Source of the DNA: Bretschneidera sinensis
Taxonomy: Eukaryota; Streptophyta; Magnoliopsida; Brassicales; Akaniaceae
DNA: 64,000 bases
Direction: 5' to 3'
Assembly (NCBI GenBank): GCA_023935145.1
Contig: CM043700.1
Location: forward strand, 1,496,001 to 1,560,000
Part shown: in pieces, positions 32,900-45,122 of the stretch
Layout: every line of letters starts with the position of its first letter
How positions within the stretch are numbered: position 1 is the first letter of the stretch
Program-made: the position numbers and the translations under genes
The notes under the pieces: generated by a model
Seen by the model: the letters and a program-made list of their open reading frames with translations, nothing else
Told to the model about the DNA's origin: nothing
Database searches by the model: none

Positions 32900-34825
32900 G
32901 CTAGGGGCCTAGGGCACAAAACTCTTCCGGGTCGAATCTCAAACCCGCGAAAAACAGATATATTTATGTCGTTCTAGGCTGAAAATTTAGAGTTTTGTCA
33001 AGCAACCACCTTTGCTTTTCTCTGCAAGATTTTTAGCTGTATTTCGAATTCACCGACCAGGTACTCTCTCTCTGTGTATGCGTGTGTATTTATGTACATA
33101 TATATGTTTGTAAACATGTATCATTGTATGTTTGATTATCTTACTTATTCTCGGCTTACGTTGAGAATTTTATTCCGTTATTTATTTCTAGAATTTATAG
33201 TGAATTTTAAGCAAATTTTTTGGTTTTTTACTGTATTAATGTGCTTAGCGAAAAAAATGGGAAATAAATAGGCTCAGTTTCTTCTAAGGGTTTAAAACCA
33301 CGTAGAATCAAACTAACCAAAATGGTTCATGGGTTTGGTTGGTTAGTTCTATAGCTGATTAGTTTCACGGGTTCGTTGGTTCAAATCTTGTTTCTAGGTG
33401 GGCTGGTAGTATCTTTTGCAGCTTACAAAGGAAGGCTTTGACATCTAGTTTAAATGCGTTGAGAAATAAACATCAGTTATCTTGCAATTACTGGAAGTAT
33501 CACCTTTCCATTGATGATAATCAGCTGTGAAAGATTGTCGAAAGTTAACAAGGGACAAGTTATATTGGTCTTTAGTAAATAATTAAAGAATGGGCTTGAT
33601 GTTTCACCGGTTTTGGATTGATTATATCTACAGGGATGTTTATCAAGTTGCTTTGAACTGGCTGTTTCCTTTGGCAGCATTTTGCTACCATTTGGGAATT
33701 ATTTTTCACTTGCTTTTAGGGGCAATGAAGCTTTTTTGAATGATCAGTATTAGTTCTGTTTATTGATCAACTGGGTTTTTGTGAACAAATGAAAAATCAG
33801 CTGTCTTGGACCTGTCAGCGGATTGAGAGCAAGGATTTCTGGAATAATCAGTGCATTGGTGTTATGGTGTATCACTGTTTTGTCACAATATTGTTTCCCA
33901 CAAATAATACTTTTTTAATCTCACATTCAACAAATTCAATAGTGCAGTATTTGTTGCATATACTGTCATATCCATCATATCCAAAACTTTTTGAGATTGC
34001 TCAATGGGAAAATTGATACTTGTACATTATTGCAGATAAATGCCTGAATTGATGAAGCTTAGATATAAGATTCTCTTAATAGGTTAGAGTGGCAGAATAA
34101 GATTCCAATTGCCGATTTCAAAGATGTGTTTGGAAGATGTTATTTGGAACTGGAGTTATTTTTGTGGGATTTCACATACGCTAAGTCTTTATGATCACAC
34201 CTATCAGCTATCTTTTTGTGCTTTCATTCTATACCGATATGTTCGATTGATTATATTTTAAATTGTAAACTGGAGATGTATTCTCCTCTCTTTCTGTTGC
34301 CGTTGCCGTTGCCTTGCATTTTCTGACTGCATTGCAACTATGCCTTTATGTCACATTTTCTTCAATCTCTTATTCCTTATATGTTTTTTCCTTTTCTCTT
34401 TTTTTCTTTGCTCTTCCTTTCAGTGAATTTATTTTTCGAAATAAATTGTTAAGCAATTAAACTGGCTATTGTTTGTGGGCAATCGTCAGCATCTATTATA
34501 AAAAATTTCGAGAAATTCACTACGTCATTGGTTTTTTCACCTGTTGAGCATCATCATCCTCTAGATTGTCATTCAGAATTCTTTCTTGTCTGTCTCTTTA
34601 ACTATTGTTACTATATTATGATCCCTTAGTTGAGAATCATTCGCATTGCAACTCCTTGAAGCCATATCATGGCACAGATTCAGTCAAACTTCTTATTCTG
34701 CAACTCCATTTGGCCTCTCATTTTTTTCCAACTTTCCCTACGTGTATTCTTTCTTCTGCAAATGCTTCTGGCGTCTGTGCTTCCTTCACAGTCGCATTGC
34801 AAGCATTCTTTATTAGATACATAAA
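32900..34825 (+). other. Probable 5' UTR exon and leader intron of the LIF2-like gene
   Basis: A leader-like stretch ends with CGACCAG/GTACTC (33,060/33,061). The coding ATG is at 34,826. No coding frame lies between, so a long leader intron is likely. The acceptor is uncertain; TTCACAG at about 34,791 or TTATTAG at about 34,816 would serve. Confidence 0.45.
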
Positions 34826-37800
34826 ATGCCAAGGACAAGGGGTGGTGCTGCAGCAGCTCTTGATTCAGAATTATCTGAAAAGCCTATGGAATCTGAAGAC
34901 TGGGTGGACCTTGATGAAGACAATGATCCTGAGGAGATATTGGAGGAAGAAGTTGAGTATGAAGAAGTAGAGGAAGAGGAAGAAGTGGAAGAGGACACAG
35001 AAGATGAGGAAGAAAATGAGGAGGCTGCTAATAGAGCTGATGCACAGAAAGGCTCAGATGGTGATGAAAAGATGAACATTGCTGAGACTGTAGAAGATGA
35101 GAAGAAAAAGCGTGCTGAACTCCTGGCACTTCCTCCTCATGGATCGGAGGTATACCTTGGTGGAATTCCTCATGATTCTTCTGAAGAGGATTTGAAGGGC
35201 TTCTGTGAATCTGTTGGAGAAGTCACAGAGGTAAGTTACATCTCTCATAATAAAATCCACTGTGCGTTCAGGGTGTTTAGACTGACTGAATTTTATATTC
35301 TGACAACAGATTAGGATAATGAAGGGGAAAGATTCAGCTGAGACCAAGGGTTATGCTTTTGTGACCTTCATAACTAAAGAGCTGGCTACTAAGGCCATTG
35401 AGAAGCTGAATAATTCCGATTTAAATGTAATGTCAGCACGTTAGTTAATGCTTTCACATTCAAATAATTTCAGTCATGGCTTGTAATTCACGATCATGCT
35501 GCTGATTATGCATATGCCTGCCGAATTTGTGGGTGATGTTTTTTTTTTTCCTTTCTGATATCTGTTAATTAAATCTTTGAAGTTTTTGAATTTTTTTGGA
35601 AACCTGCTGGAGTTTCTGAGTTGGAAGTGATTTTTCTGTTTGCTTCCTCTTTGTTTCTCAGGGGAGAAAGATAAAATGTTCAACATCTCAAGCAAAGCAT
35701 CGTTTGTTTATTGGTAATATTCCCAGAACTTGGACACGGGAAGATATGCTGAAGGTAGTAAGTGAGGTTGGCCCAGGAGTTGAATCTGTTGAACTATTGA
35801 AGGTTTGTTTCCCACCCCTTCATTTTTTAAATCTTTTCTATTAATGTTATTATTATTTTGCTCTGCATTTCCTTCAAAATTACTTGTGTTCTTATCCTTT
35901 GCCAAATGTTACAAATCTATTTATAAGGTGATTGTTCTTTATCTGCGCTCTGATCTATGTTGATATTATTTCGTTAACATTACAGGATCCACAGAACTCC
36001 AGCAGGAATCGTGGATTTGCTTTCATCGAGTATTATAATCATGCATGTGCAGAATACTCAAGACATAAGATGTCAAACCCAAAATTTAAGCTCGACAATA
36101 ATGCTCCAACTGTGAGCTGGGCTGACCTGAAGAATGCAGAATCTTCTGGTGCTTCTCAGGTTTTCTATTCTATACTTTCATCTTGGCTATTTTTGCTTAG
36201 AAATGATAGCATGTGGTTCTAAAGTGATGATATGTAATTTTGTTCATTGGTCCTAATTTACTTTAGATGCTTCTATTCTTTTCCTTTGTTTCTGTGTCGA
36301 ACATCTCATGCTCATGTAAAATCCTGATGTGCCTGTAACTCAGTTGTTTTATCTCTTTCTCTCTCTAATTCCAGTTGTTGGCCGTGCCTTATTTTGTCAT
36401 ATCAGTAATATATCTGTCCTTGTTGTACATTTTTTACATAGATGGCGAGAATTGTCACACAACACTGTCAAAGGAAAGTTTTTTTTGATAAAAAAAATGT
36501 ATATATGGAGTGATATTGGCACTCCTTGATGCAAGACAAAAAGAATTCATCTTCATGGCTATATAGTTTCTGAAAGTGTTAGTAGTTCGGAATTAGATTG
36601 ACTGTATTTGTTTTTAAATTTATATGAAATTATCCATCCTATGATCTCCATCTGAAACTCTTGCCTATACTTTCTGTAAATTGCTTTACTTTTACCCTGA
36701 GAGACTGACGAGTCATGACTTCACATGTTCGTAAGCAGGTTAAGGCATTGTATGTCAAGAATTTACCAAAAGATGTTAGTCAGGATCACTTAAAGGGGTT
36801 GTTTGAACACCATGGAAAGATAACAAGAATAGTCCTCCCACCGGCAAAAGCAGGACAGGAGCAAAGCAGATATGGTTTTGTGCACTTTGCAGAAAGGTCA
36901 AGTGCCATGAAGGCTTTAAAAAACACTGAAAAATATGAAATTGATGGTAAGTTTTTCTCCTTGTGCCTTGCAGCTGATCTCGGTTTTAAATTTTGTACCT
37001 TGTAGGTTTATATTTACCAGTAATGAAGGTTAAATGGGATTTGAATCCATGCCCTTTCTAACCAGAACCTTAATCTGGTGCCTTAGGCATTTGTACCTTC
37101 CGGTTATTCTCTATTTCCTTTGATGTTGAACCTCATTGACAGGTCAAGTTTTGGAGTGTTCTCTTGCCAAGCCACAAGCTGATCAGAAGTCCCTTGGGGG
37201 TCCAAATTTACAGAAATCATCCTTACATCCGAGTTATCCACCTCGTCTTGGTTATGGTGTTGTTGGGGGTGGCTATAGTGCTTTAGGTGCAGGGTTTGGT
37301 GCTGCAGGCTTTGCACAAGTAAGATACTTGACAACCCACAACCACAACTACATTCACATTTTTTTTTTGTTCTATTTATTTACTGGAGGCAGTGGTGGAA
37401 CGAAATTCTCAATAAAAGTTTTCAAAGAAATTGTTTGACTTTCTTCTAGAAAAGAGGTTCTAACTGGGCTGGAGTGTACCTCAAGTTGGAGGACTTGGCT
37501 CCATTATCCTCTTTTATGTGTTCCGATTGGTTTTTGACTTGTTGTTTGAGGTGAGATAATTAGAGTAGTTCGGTTGGGTTCTGATTCATGGAGCTTATGA
37601 ACCTATGTAGTTGCTTTTAGCTTTAATTAATTTTGTTCTATTGTAGGTCAACAGTCTAAACTTTAGAAACTTTGTTTTCTATAAACATATATCTTTCAAC
37701 TGAATAAAGATGAAATAAAAGTATTTCTATAACTTGGCAAACTGTCTTATGGGACAAGGTGGATCAGTCCCAAGAAAAAAAAGATAATTGCATTTTTTGA

Positions 37801-38499
37801 AAAATACATTGCTTTGATTATTTATTTTGTAGATATTAATAATGAGTAAATTTGAACTGACTAATATGATGATTCACAATGTAAACAATTCTGAGGAGTA
37901 ATGCTTTTTTAATTTATTTACGATAAGGAAAGATTATCACACAATTATTTCTGGCATGGCTGGTGAAATATACAAGTGGATTATGGGTTTTCCTGTAAGG
38001 TGTAAACTCAAAGAGGACTACAGGGGAAAAAGACCTTAGGGACTGATATCTTGGATTTGGTTGCTTGGTGGTTTCTACTGTGTACAGAAACTTCAGGTGA
38101 CTTCTCTGCTAGTAGAGCTGTTTACTTTCATTTGCTGATATACATGCCAAATTATTGCAGCCACTGATGTATGGTAGGGGTTCAACACCTGCTGGAATGG
38201 CGATGATGCCAATGCTTTTGCCCGATGGAAGGATTGGATATGTCCTGTGAGTTTCTTCCAATTTTGCTAGTTGCACAATATTTGATCTTAGTTTTTTCTT
38301 CATTTCTGAGAGCATGTTTGTTGTTACAGTAAAGTTGACCTTATATGTTTCTGGCTACAGGCAACAACCCGGAGTACAACCATACAGCCGTCTACCACAG
38401 ACTAGGAGTGGTGGCAGAACTGGAACTGGAGGCAGCTCGAGTGGGGGAAGGCGTAGCAATGATAGTGGTCGTGGACGCAGCTGGTATAACCCATATTAA
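34826..38499 (+). CDS. LIF2: hnRNP-Q/R-like RNA-binding protein with three RRMs (LIF2 type)
   Basis: Eight coding exons: 34,826-35,230, 35,310-35,426, 35,662-35,802, 35,986-36,159, 36,739-36,946, 37,143-37,318, 38,161-38,246, 38,361-38,499; 481 residues. An acidic Glu-rich segment (about 29-68) is followed by RRM1 (RNP2 VYLGGI 109-114, RNP1 KGYAFVTF 148-155), RRM2 (LFIGNI 189-194, RGFAFIEY 230-237) and RRM3 (LYVKNL 283-288, SRYGFVHF 322-329). A Gly-rich/RGG-like tail ends RGRSWYNPY. This order matches plant hnRNP-Q proteins such as Arabidopsis LIF2, the LHP1-interacting factor that links RNA binding to Polycomb-type chromatin regulation, and its paralogues. Which paralogue is not decidable here. 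Expected in the nucleus. Confidence 0.92.
37028..37102 (-). pseudogene. tRNA-Leu(AAG) pseudogene in a LIF2-like intron
   Basis: On the minus strand, CTAAGGCACCAGATTAAGG continues into TTCTGGT, forming a paired anticodon arm with loop TTAAGGT (anticodon AAG). Variable-arm-like GAAAGGGCATGG and the T-arm GGATTCAAATCCCA follow, as in plant tRNA-Leu. The D-arm is degraded (no GGCCGAG-type box A) and the 5' end does not pair with the 3' acceptor strand, so it is not functional. It lies antisense between coding exons 5 and 6. Confidence 0.7.
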
Positions 38500-39799
38500 T
38501 CCAATTTCCTTTCTCCTCTTTGTAAGCTGTGCCCATTTTTATTTATTTGGGCGTGTATTTGAATTGTAGCATATGGAGCAGTTCAGTTCAAAATTAAGTG
38601 CGAACATATAATAAGTTTGGGTTTGTTTTGTCTGTAACTGAATCAAGTTATGTCTAGGTTTAATTCCAATTCAATGGTTTGGAAATAACGTTAGCTCCAA
38701 TTGATTGGGCGCAAGAATCAAGAGATTAGTGTCATCGAAAGTCATTTAATCTATAGCCTCAAAAGCAGGTTCGCATGTAATCTCATTGTACAAAAATGAT
38801 TGCTTAAGAAGAATTTATGTTGACCTGTATTTAAATCCTAAAGTTCTGACAAGATGATACCGAGGGCGAATTTCTTCTAGAGCTTGGTTAAGTTGCACCG
38901 AAAAGAGCTGCACTGATAACAAAGGAGATCAGCACTTGGTTTTCTAAAGCTCGATGAACAACTTCTTATGATCACAACCACCCCCGATGTTCCATTGCTT
39001 GCATTATTTGCTTCTAAAAAAATGGTGCGTCGAGGCTGCGCTAGTTAATGAAAGAGAAAATAATAAAAAAAAGAAAATGTCACCTGTTTAGAACTTACTG
39101 AAAATATGCACATACTGATAACCAGCAGTGCTAGTGCCCTATCCAATGTGTAACATAAACGAGTAATCTCTTCCTATCTTAACTAAAAGAATCGAGAGCC
39201 ACTCGCACCCTTTGCGTTCTCATGATTAATAGAACATAAGTTTAGTAACAAAAAACATAGCCTATAACTTTCCCTTGGCTAGTAACAAGATTTTGAGCTG
39301 ACTACCTACTATTCTCAGCTCCAATTAGAAGACTTGAAAAGAAACAAGTATACAGTAGCTAGCATGCTCCAAAAAATTCTTACATGCAAACTTTGATTAG
39401 TTAAAACAATTTTTAAACAAAAAATTAAGCATCAATTATGCTAATGTTTTAACAAAAGAAGGCATTAAGAATTTAAAACATAATGAATGCCTACATACAA
39501 TCTTGTCATCATTTAACACCGGATAGAAATCTATATTAAAAGAAAAAAAAAGGTAAGAAGAACACATAATTACAACTGTTCTTCCAGAAGCATAACCAAG
39601 TGCTTCCATGAGCAATCTACTGGTACAGAGAGCATCAATGCAGTTATTCTGAAGCATAATCAAGTGACTGCATGAGCAATTACTTGTACAGAAAGCGCTG
39701 ATGGGCTTCCATCCGACACAGTTAAAATATACACCATAAGAACTACAGATAATGCTGTTGTCATAAAAGCTTCAAACTTACTTTTGTCACTAGCATCCT
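38500..39799. other. Convergent 3' flanks of the LIF2-like and F-box genes
   Basis: No gene. It holds the 3' UTRs of both convergent genes. A short direct repeat (CATAA-CAAGTG-CT-CATGAGCAAT) occurs around 39,590 and 39,655. Confidence 0.4.
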
Positions 39800-42061
39800 T
39801 CAAATTAAGTTTGAGACATCTTGGGGTGGTTCAATCCAAATGTTCTCAAAAGGATCTTGCTCTCCCCAGTCATGACACTGCTTACGAGGATAGTATCTAT
39901 AGTCATCAAGAGAGTACGATATGCAACGCTTTCCAAAGAAACGGACTTTAGAGAAGTACACACTGTTCCTCATTATTCCAGGGAGGTCAGTTCTTGAATG
40001 AGATGACAAGAAACTTGCAAAAAGGGTCACACCATCGAGACTTCCCATCTCTTCCCAAACCATGCTTGACTGGTCCAGTTTAAATATAATTGGGTTCTCA
40101 CTACAACACGTATAAATAACTAAGATGTCACCTTTATGCTCGGCCATAAATTTTCCCTTCCACCAATTTTTAGCAAAAAAATTCGCAGGGCATCTGGGAG
40201 GAGGCACAGCAAGAACACTCCAAGTACGTGCCAATGGGTCAAAAACCCCTAGCCAACCAGTGAGACTTAGACAGTAGAAGTGTCCATTGCAGAAAACAAT
40301 TTTATTCCAAATACTACTAACAAAAGGCAAGCGATTTTGGTAATTAACAGTAGTCCACTCCATTGCCCCAGGATGACAAGTACTAATAGCAACAACGGTG
40401 GGGCTGACATGCTTAACAGTAAACACCACGCAGCTGGTAGATGTTGGAGCACAAGAGAAAGCAACTATCTGATATGTCAACTCAAATCTTGGCAATTTGA
40501 TCATTGCCCTGGTAAAGGGATTAAAGAAGAACACACGGTAAGTTCGTGGTCTGTATAGCAACAACCAACCATCTTTTGTGTAACAGACCCTAGACCCATA
40601 CAACTCATGTAACTCAAGGGAATACGTCTTGCGCTGTGATGGGTCATAGAACTCATACAAGTTACCATATTTCGGAAAGTACATAAGCCATGGTGATTGG
40701 TTGAGTACCCTGACAGAAATTGCAACTGCATGCCATCCCTTGCAAACAACAGATACACGAATGTTATCCGCTAACGTTAGACGGGACACGATAAGTTCCA
40801 AAAGTTCTGCAGGTAGGTCAGACCAAGTTTGTAGCTCCAATTTTTCTATTTTATCCTCCAATTGTTCATCTTCTTTTACTGTTTCAGCTAACCTATACAC
40901 TCGAACAAAAACAGTTAATGAGCTCAGAATCCCATGATAAACTGCAATATGCTGGAAAGTAGTAATACAAGGCTGATATTGGAACACCAGCACTGACACT
41001 TAAATGTTGTAATGGAAGTCAGATAATTAAACTCCTCCTAGATTGAAACCAATGCAATTTACTAAAATATGAAAATCTATTTTATATACTATCATAATCC
41101 AAATTTAAGTGCTGATCTCCAGAGATCCATGCTAATAATTGGATCTCTGGAGGAAACCGTGGAAAGCATTAAATTGAGGTTAGAAAGAGAAACCCCACCT
41201 ACCAGAAAAAGATAATTTAAGTAAATATTTTAATCAATTGATTACTGCACACAAGCTTGGCACAACCGAGTATAGAGTCTATAGACCCAGGAAGCCAAGA
41301 ATACAATAATCAACAGTCAGACAGAAGAAAAAAATGCAACTAGAAACCAAAAAGTCTCAGAAATGCATCCAATCCGATAGCTTCAAGTGCTTATCTTAAA
41401 AGAAGAACATGGTTAACATCTGATAACACAACACACAATGGTCTAATAGCTTATCAAAAAGAAAAACACACTCTGGTCTAATAATCACATATCATAGCCA
41501 ACTTCTTAAACAAATCAAATTGTTCAAATTAGAGTCCAAATCGCAATTATTCAAATTCATCCCTAATCGAAAACTCAATGGTGGATTGCTGTAATCTCTA
41601 AAACCCCATATTCATTTCTAAACATGGCCACAGATTGAAACCCAATTCGAATCCCATCAAGATCTCCAAATCAGGCTCCAATTTTTAAGAATTATAACAT
41701 ATTACCAACTACAAAACACATTGACGCATCTTTAAAACCCTGACTTGCCCAAATCTCTAAAACCCTAAAACCGTTTCGAAGCACAGACACATAATTGAAA
41801 CCTCAAATTGTTCCAGTTTGACATCAATTTCCAACAATCAGACCTCATTACTCATTGAAAACAAGTTTTTCTCCCAAAATAAACCCTAAAATTTTCTAAT
41901 CCCTAAAACCTCAGAATCATTTCCATGAAACCCCAAACTATAAGCATCTAAAAGCCAAAATAAAAGAGGAAAGCACCAAATAGATTTACAAGCTTGTTTG
42001 TTAAACTGAAAAAACAAAAACAGACTTACGATTTAAGCTTTCTTCTTCTTTTCCCAACCAT
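39800..42061 (-). CDS. F-box protein with DUF295/kelch-like C-terminus (At1g57790 type)
   Basis: Two-exon model on the minus strand: 42,061-42,030 and 40,892-39,800, total 1,125 nt, 374 residues. Exon 1 encodes a basic start (MVGKRRRKLK plus a split Ser). The intron has a GTAAGT donor and a pyrimidine-rich tract before the AG at 40,894-40,893. Exon 2 joins in phase at LAETVKEDEQ. An F-box follows at about residues 33-75 (LPAELLELIVSRL, VCKGWH), then a propeller-like region typical of this SKP1-binding substrate-receptor family (PWLMYF, FFNPFTRAMIKLP, FDPLARTW). The substrate is unknown. A single-exon ORF from 40,999 is also open, but its first 36 residues look like translated intron. The convergent neighbour is the LIF2-like gene. 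Confidence 0.88.
40893..42029 (-). other. Single intron of the F-box gene
   Basis: 1,137 bp, AT-rich, GT-AG on the minus strand, many CCCTAAAA-like and AACCC-like stretches near the donor side. No inserted element recognised. Confidence 0.6.
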
Positions 42062-42528
42062 AGTGATAGTGAGCACCACCGAATGAAACGCTATGCTGTG
42101 CACATAGAGAGAGAGAGAGGACTTAAAAAGCACAACTATAAGCCTATAACTATGAGTGAAGCTGTAAACACGTGTTAGTCATGTGCAACTTTTGCGGTGT
42201 TAGAATTAGAACATCCAACTGACTGGTACAACGTGTACAAAATGTTGAATCTTTTGACGTGGCGATGTTTTAGTGGCATGTTTGCAGTAGAAAGGTGGAG
42301 GTTGTTACATATGATGCAGGCTCAGCTCGTTTACATAGTCGTTTTGCATTTTTCTACTTTTGGTCAATGGTTCTCCTTTTTTGACTGCTGATTCTACTTT
42401 CTAGTTTCTAACACAAAGCTATTTTAGCATGGTATGTGTTTTAGAAACATGTTTTGGAAATAAAAAAACAGTTCTCTCATCACCTACAAGTTTTTTACCT
42501 GATGTTAGAATAAATTTTTAGAACAATT
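42062..42528 (-). promoter_or_regulatory. Upstream region of the F-box gene, truncated by the copia insertion
   Basis: It contains a (GA)n run at about 42,107-42,119 next to the presumed leader and a G-box CACGTG at 42,169-42,174, plus ACGTGGC near 42,258. The G-box fits light or ABA-type bZIP/bHLH control, by inference only. The copia 5' LTR begins 468 bp from the start codon. Confidence 0.5.
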
Positions 42529-42891
42529 TGTTGTATGTTTCGCACGTAATGGACTAGCATTATTATTTAGTCATTGGGCCCATAATGGGATGGGCCACAC
42601 TAATAGGCACATATAGATCTCTTACTCTCACCCATAAAAGTAGAACTAGCCCATTGAGTTCCACTTGGTGTTTTTCAGCTGCTCTTTCTCTGTCCCTCTG
42701 GGAAAAGAATGGGAAATCAAAAACAAGGGCAGAGAGTAGTTCTCTCCATAGAAGAAACTTTTTTCTCTTTTGCAGAACCTTAAAACCACATGGAACATCC
42801 ATCACAAGTTACAGAAAGTATAAATTCTCAACTTTTTGGAACACGTGCTTTGATTAAAAGAAAAGATTAGCACTTATTATGAATTCTAACA
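42529..42891 (+). repeat. Copia 5' LTR
   Basis: 363 bp. It contains an inverted GGGCCCAT...ATGGGATGGGCC motif near 42,576 and CCCATAAAAGT (42,631), a possible TATA box. Confidence 0.93.
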
Positions 42892-43787
42892 ATTGGTATC
42901 AAAGCCTGCCTTCTTATTTTCATGGCTATGTTTTTTTTTTTTTTTTGGTTTCACTGTTGTAATTTGTTGTTTGGAGGAGAAAGGCGTGAGTTTTCAGTCC
43001 ATGCTTGTCTCCATCATCGAAAGGCATCCGTTTTCTTCTTCTGGATATTTGTCGTTCTTGGTCTTCAAATTGAATTTCTTGGTTTTGCACTTGCCTAATA
43101 TTATATCACCTGTGGTTTCATTGCTTCTGGTCAAACTTTTGGTTTAATTTTGACTTTTAACAATTTATACCAATTTAACTATTTATTGTTTGATTAGGTA
43201 ATTATTTAAACTTTGAGCATTGAACAGAGTTTATGGTCTTGATTAATGATTGGCTATTTTGATACAATCTTGTATTGCAAAATTCCTCCTTTTATGTGTT
43301 TATAAATTTTGTGATATTGCTCAATTTTTTCTTATAGAGAAAAGAAATGAATAATTTCTTTTGAGATAAATAAATATTTTGTTTATGTTGGTTATGTCAT
43401 TTTGGTGTAATACTGATGGTTTGGAGTGGCTATATACCTACCTCTCGTGGGACTAGTCATGATAAATTATCGGAGTTGTTATTATTGATCATGTTTCACT
43501 TAATGATATTATACTAAGATCCATACGGATAGTGAATTTGCCCCGTTGGCAAACCATTATTTGGTAAGATGCTTAGGAAGATAAAGATAATAGTTAAGTG
43601 CTTGGCACTTGGTGGCCTAGTCCTATCTTCTCGGTAACGGGTCATTTCAAGTCGTTATATATAATTATTTTGCTTTATCATGCGTAAGAGCCTTTTATGT
43701 ATCTTGGGCTCTAGTATAATGCGTAAGAGTCTATTTTGAATAAGATTCTAGCATGGATATAAGACTGCCTAATGGAGACATTTATAA

Positions 43788-45122
43788 GTGCATGTTTCTT
43801 GTTCCACATGCATAATAAATTTTATTATATTCTCCTCAACTTATGGCAATGCGGCTTTGTCTCTCTCTTTGTCTGCCATCAAGAGTCTATCTAGAACCAA
43901 TTATGAGGATTGGTACAAGTCTCTCACTATTAATTTGGCTATCATGAATTTGGACTTGGCTTTGAGGGTCGGTGTGCTTGTTGAGCCTATTAGTGAAAGT
44001 TCTGCAGCTGAAAAGACTCGTTATGAGCAATGGGTGCATTCTAATATGTATTGTCTCATGATTATGAAGTATACTATTGACAAGTCTATCAGGCAAAGCA
44101 TAGTTGATACTGATAGTGCTAAAGAATATCTTGATGTCGTTGGGAAGAAATTTATCAAGTTTGATAAGGCAGAAAATGGAACTTTGATGAAACTTCTTAC
44201 TACCACAACCTATGATGGGGTTAGTGGAGTCCGAGAGCTCATAAAGCTTACTAATTTCTTTAACAAGCTCAAAGGAATAAAAATTGAGTTAGCAGATAGC
44301 TTTCTTGTATGGCAAGTGCTTGAATCTTTGCCACCTCAGTTTGATGCACTCAAGACCACTTATAATGCTCAGAAAGATGAATGGAGCTTGAGTGAAATGA
44401 CTACTATTGTAACTCAAGAAGAGGAGATGATGAAGAAGGCCAAGTCTCATGCTACTTTCATGATAACTATTGATAAAGGGAAGAAGAAGAAGTTCTTCAA
44501 GAGTAATAGTAGCAACTTCCTCAAGATGAAGAAATTTGGAAGACCTCTTCAACAAACTAATGTTAGTATTCCAAATGGGCCTAAGAAGGAAGGTTTTAAG
44601 GGAAGATACAACTTTTGTCATTTGTTTAGGCACAAGAGGATTGATTGTAGGAAATTTAAAGCTTGGTTAGACAAGAAAGGTACACATTCGCTACTAGTGT
44701 GTTTGGAGTCTAATCTAGTTGATGTGTCTTCTGATACTTGGTGGCTAGATACTGGTGCAACTATTCATACTACAAATTCTTTGCAGGAATTAAGGAACCG
44801 CAGAAGACCAGTTGATACACAGTTAGTAGTAAATATGGGCAACAGGGTGAAGGTTAAATTTGAATACATTGGTACAGTCAGACTTATTTTGGCTTCTAAA
44901 CATATTTTAAACTTGTCTGATACTGCTTTTATACCTTCCATCAGAAGAAATCTTATTTCTGTTTCTGTTTTGGACAAATGTGGATATGTTTTTCATTTTG
45001 AAAATGGAAAGGCTATAATCTTTTATGACTCTGTTATGGTTGGTACTGCTACTTTATATGATGGTTTGTATAAAATTGACTTGCTTCCTATTTTAGATCC
45101 TGCTTCTTCTAGTTTGTGTTGA
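43788..45122 (+). pseudogene. Copia gag-protease ORF (444 codons), with a degraded zinc knuckle
   Basis: Gag core blocks include NYEDWYKSLTINL (about residues 37-49) and LVWQVLESLPPQF, followed by a basic linker. The zinc knuckle reads CHLFRHKRIDC: the second Cys is replaced and the spacing is short, so zinc binding is unlikely. The protease motif WLDTGAT (about 322-328) is intact. The frame closes at TGA 45,120-45,122, after which the integrase region reopens in another frame. The true gag start is uncertain, because the first ~25 residues look like leader. Confidence 0.82.

Noticed and set aside
33300..33420. tRNA-like stretch (TTGGTTGGTTAG and GGTTCAAATC)
   Set aside because: Boxes are weak and inconsistently spaced, with no stems or A-tail.
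34813..35079. Ser-rich minus-strand ORF
   Set aside because: Reverse-strand shadow of the GAA/GAG-rich acidic region of the LIF2-like exon 1.
38314..38569. Alternative-frame ORF over the last exon of the LIF2-like gene
   Set aside because: The other frame gives the RGG-like tail ending WYNPY in phase with exon 7.
42585..42857. Short ORFs in the copia 5' LTR
   Set aside because: They lie wholly within the LTR on both strands and are not conserved in frame in the 3' LTR.
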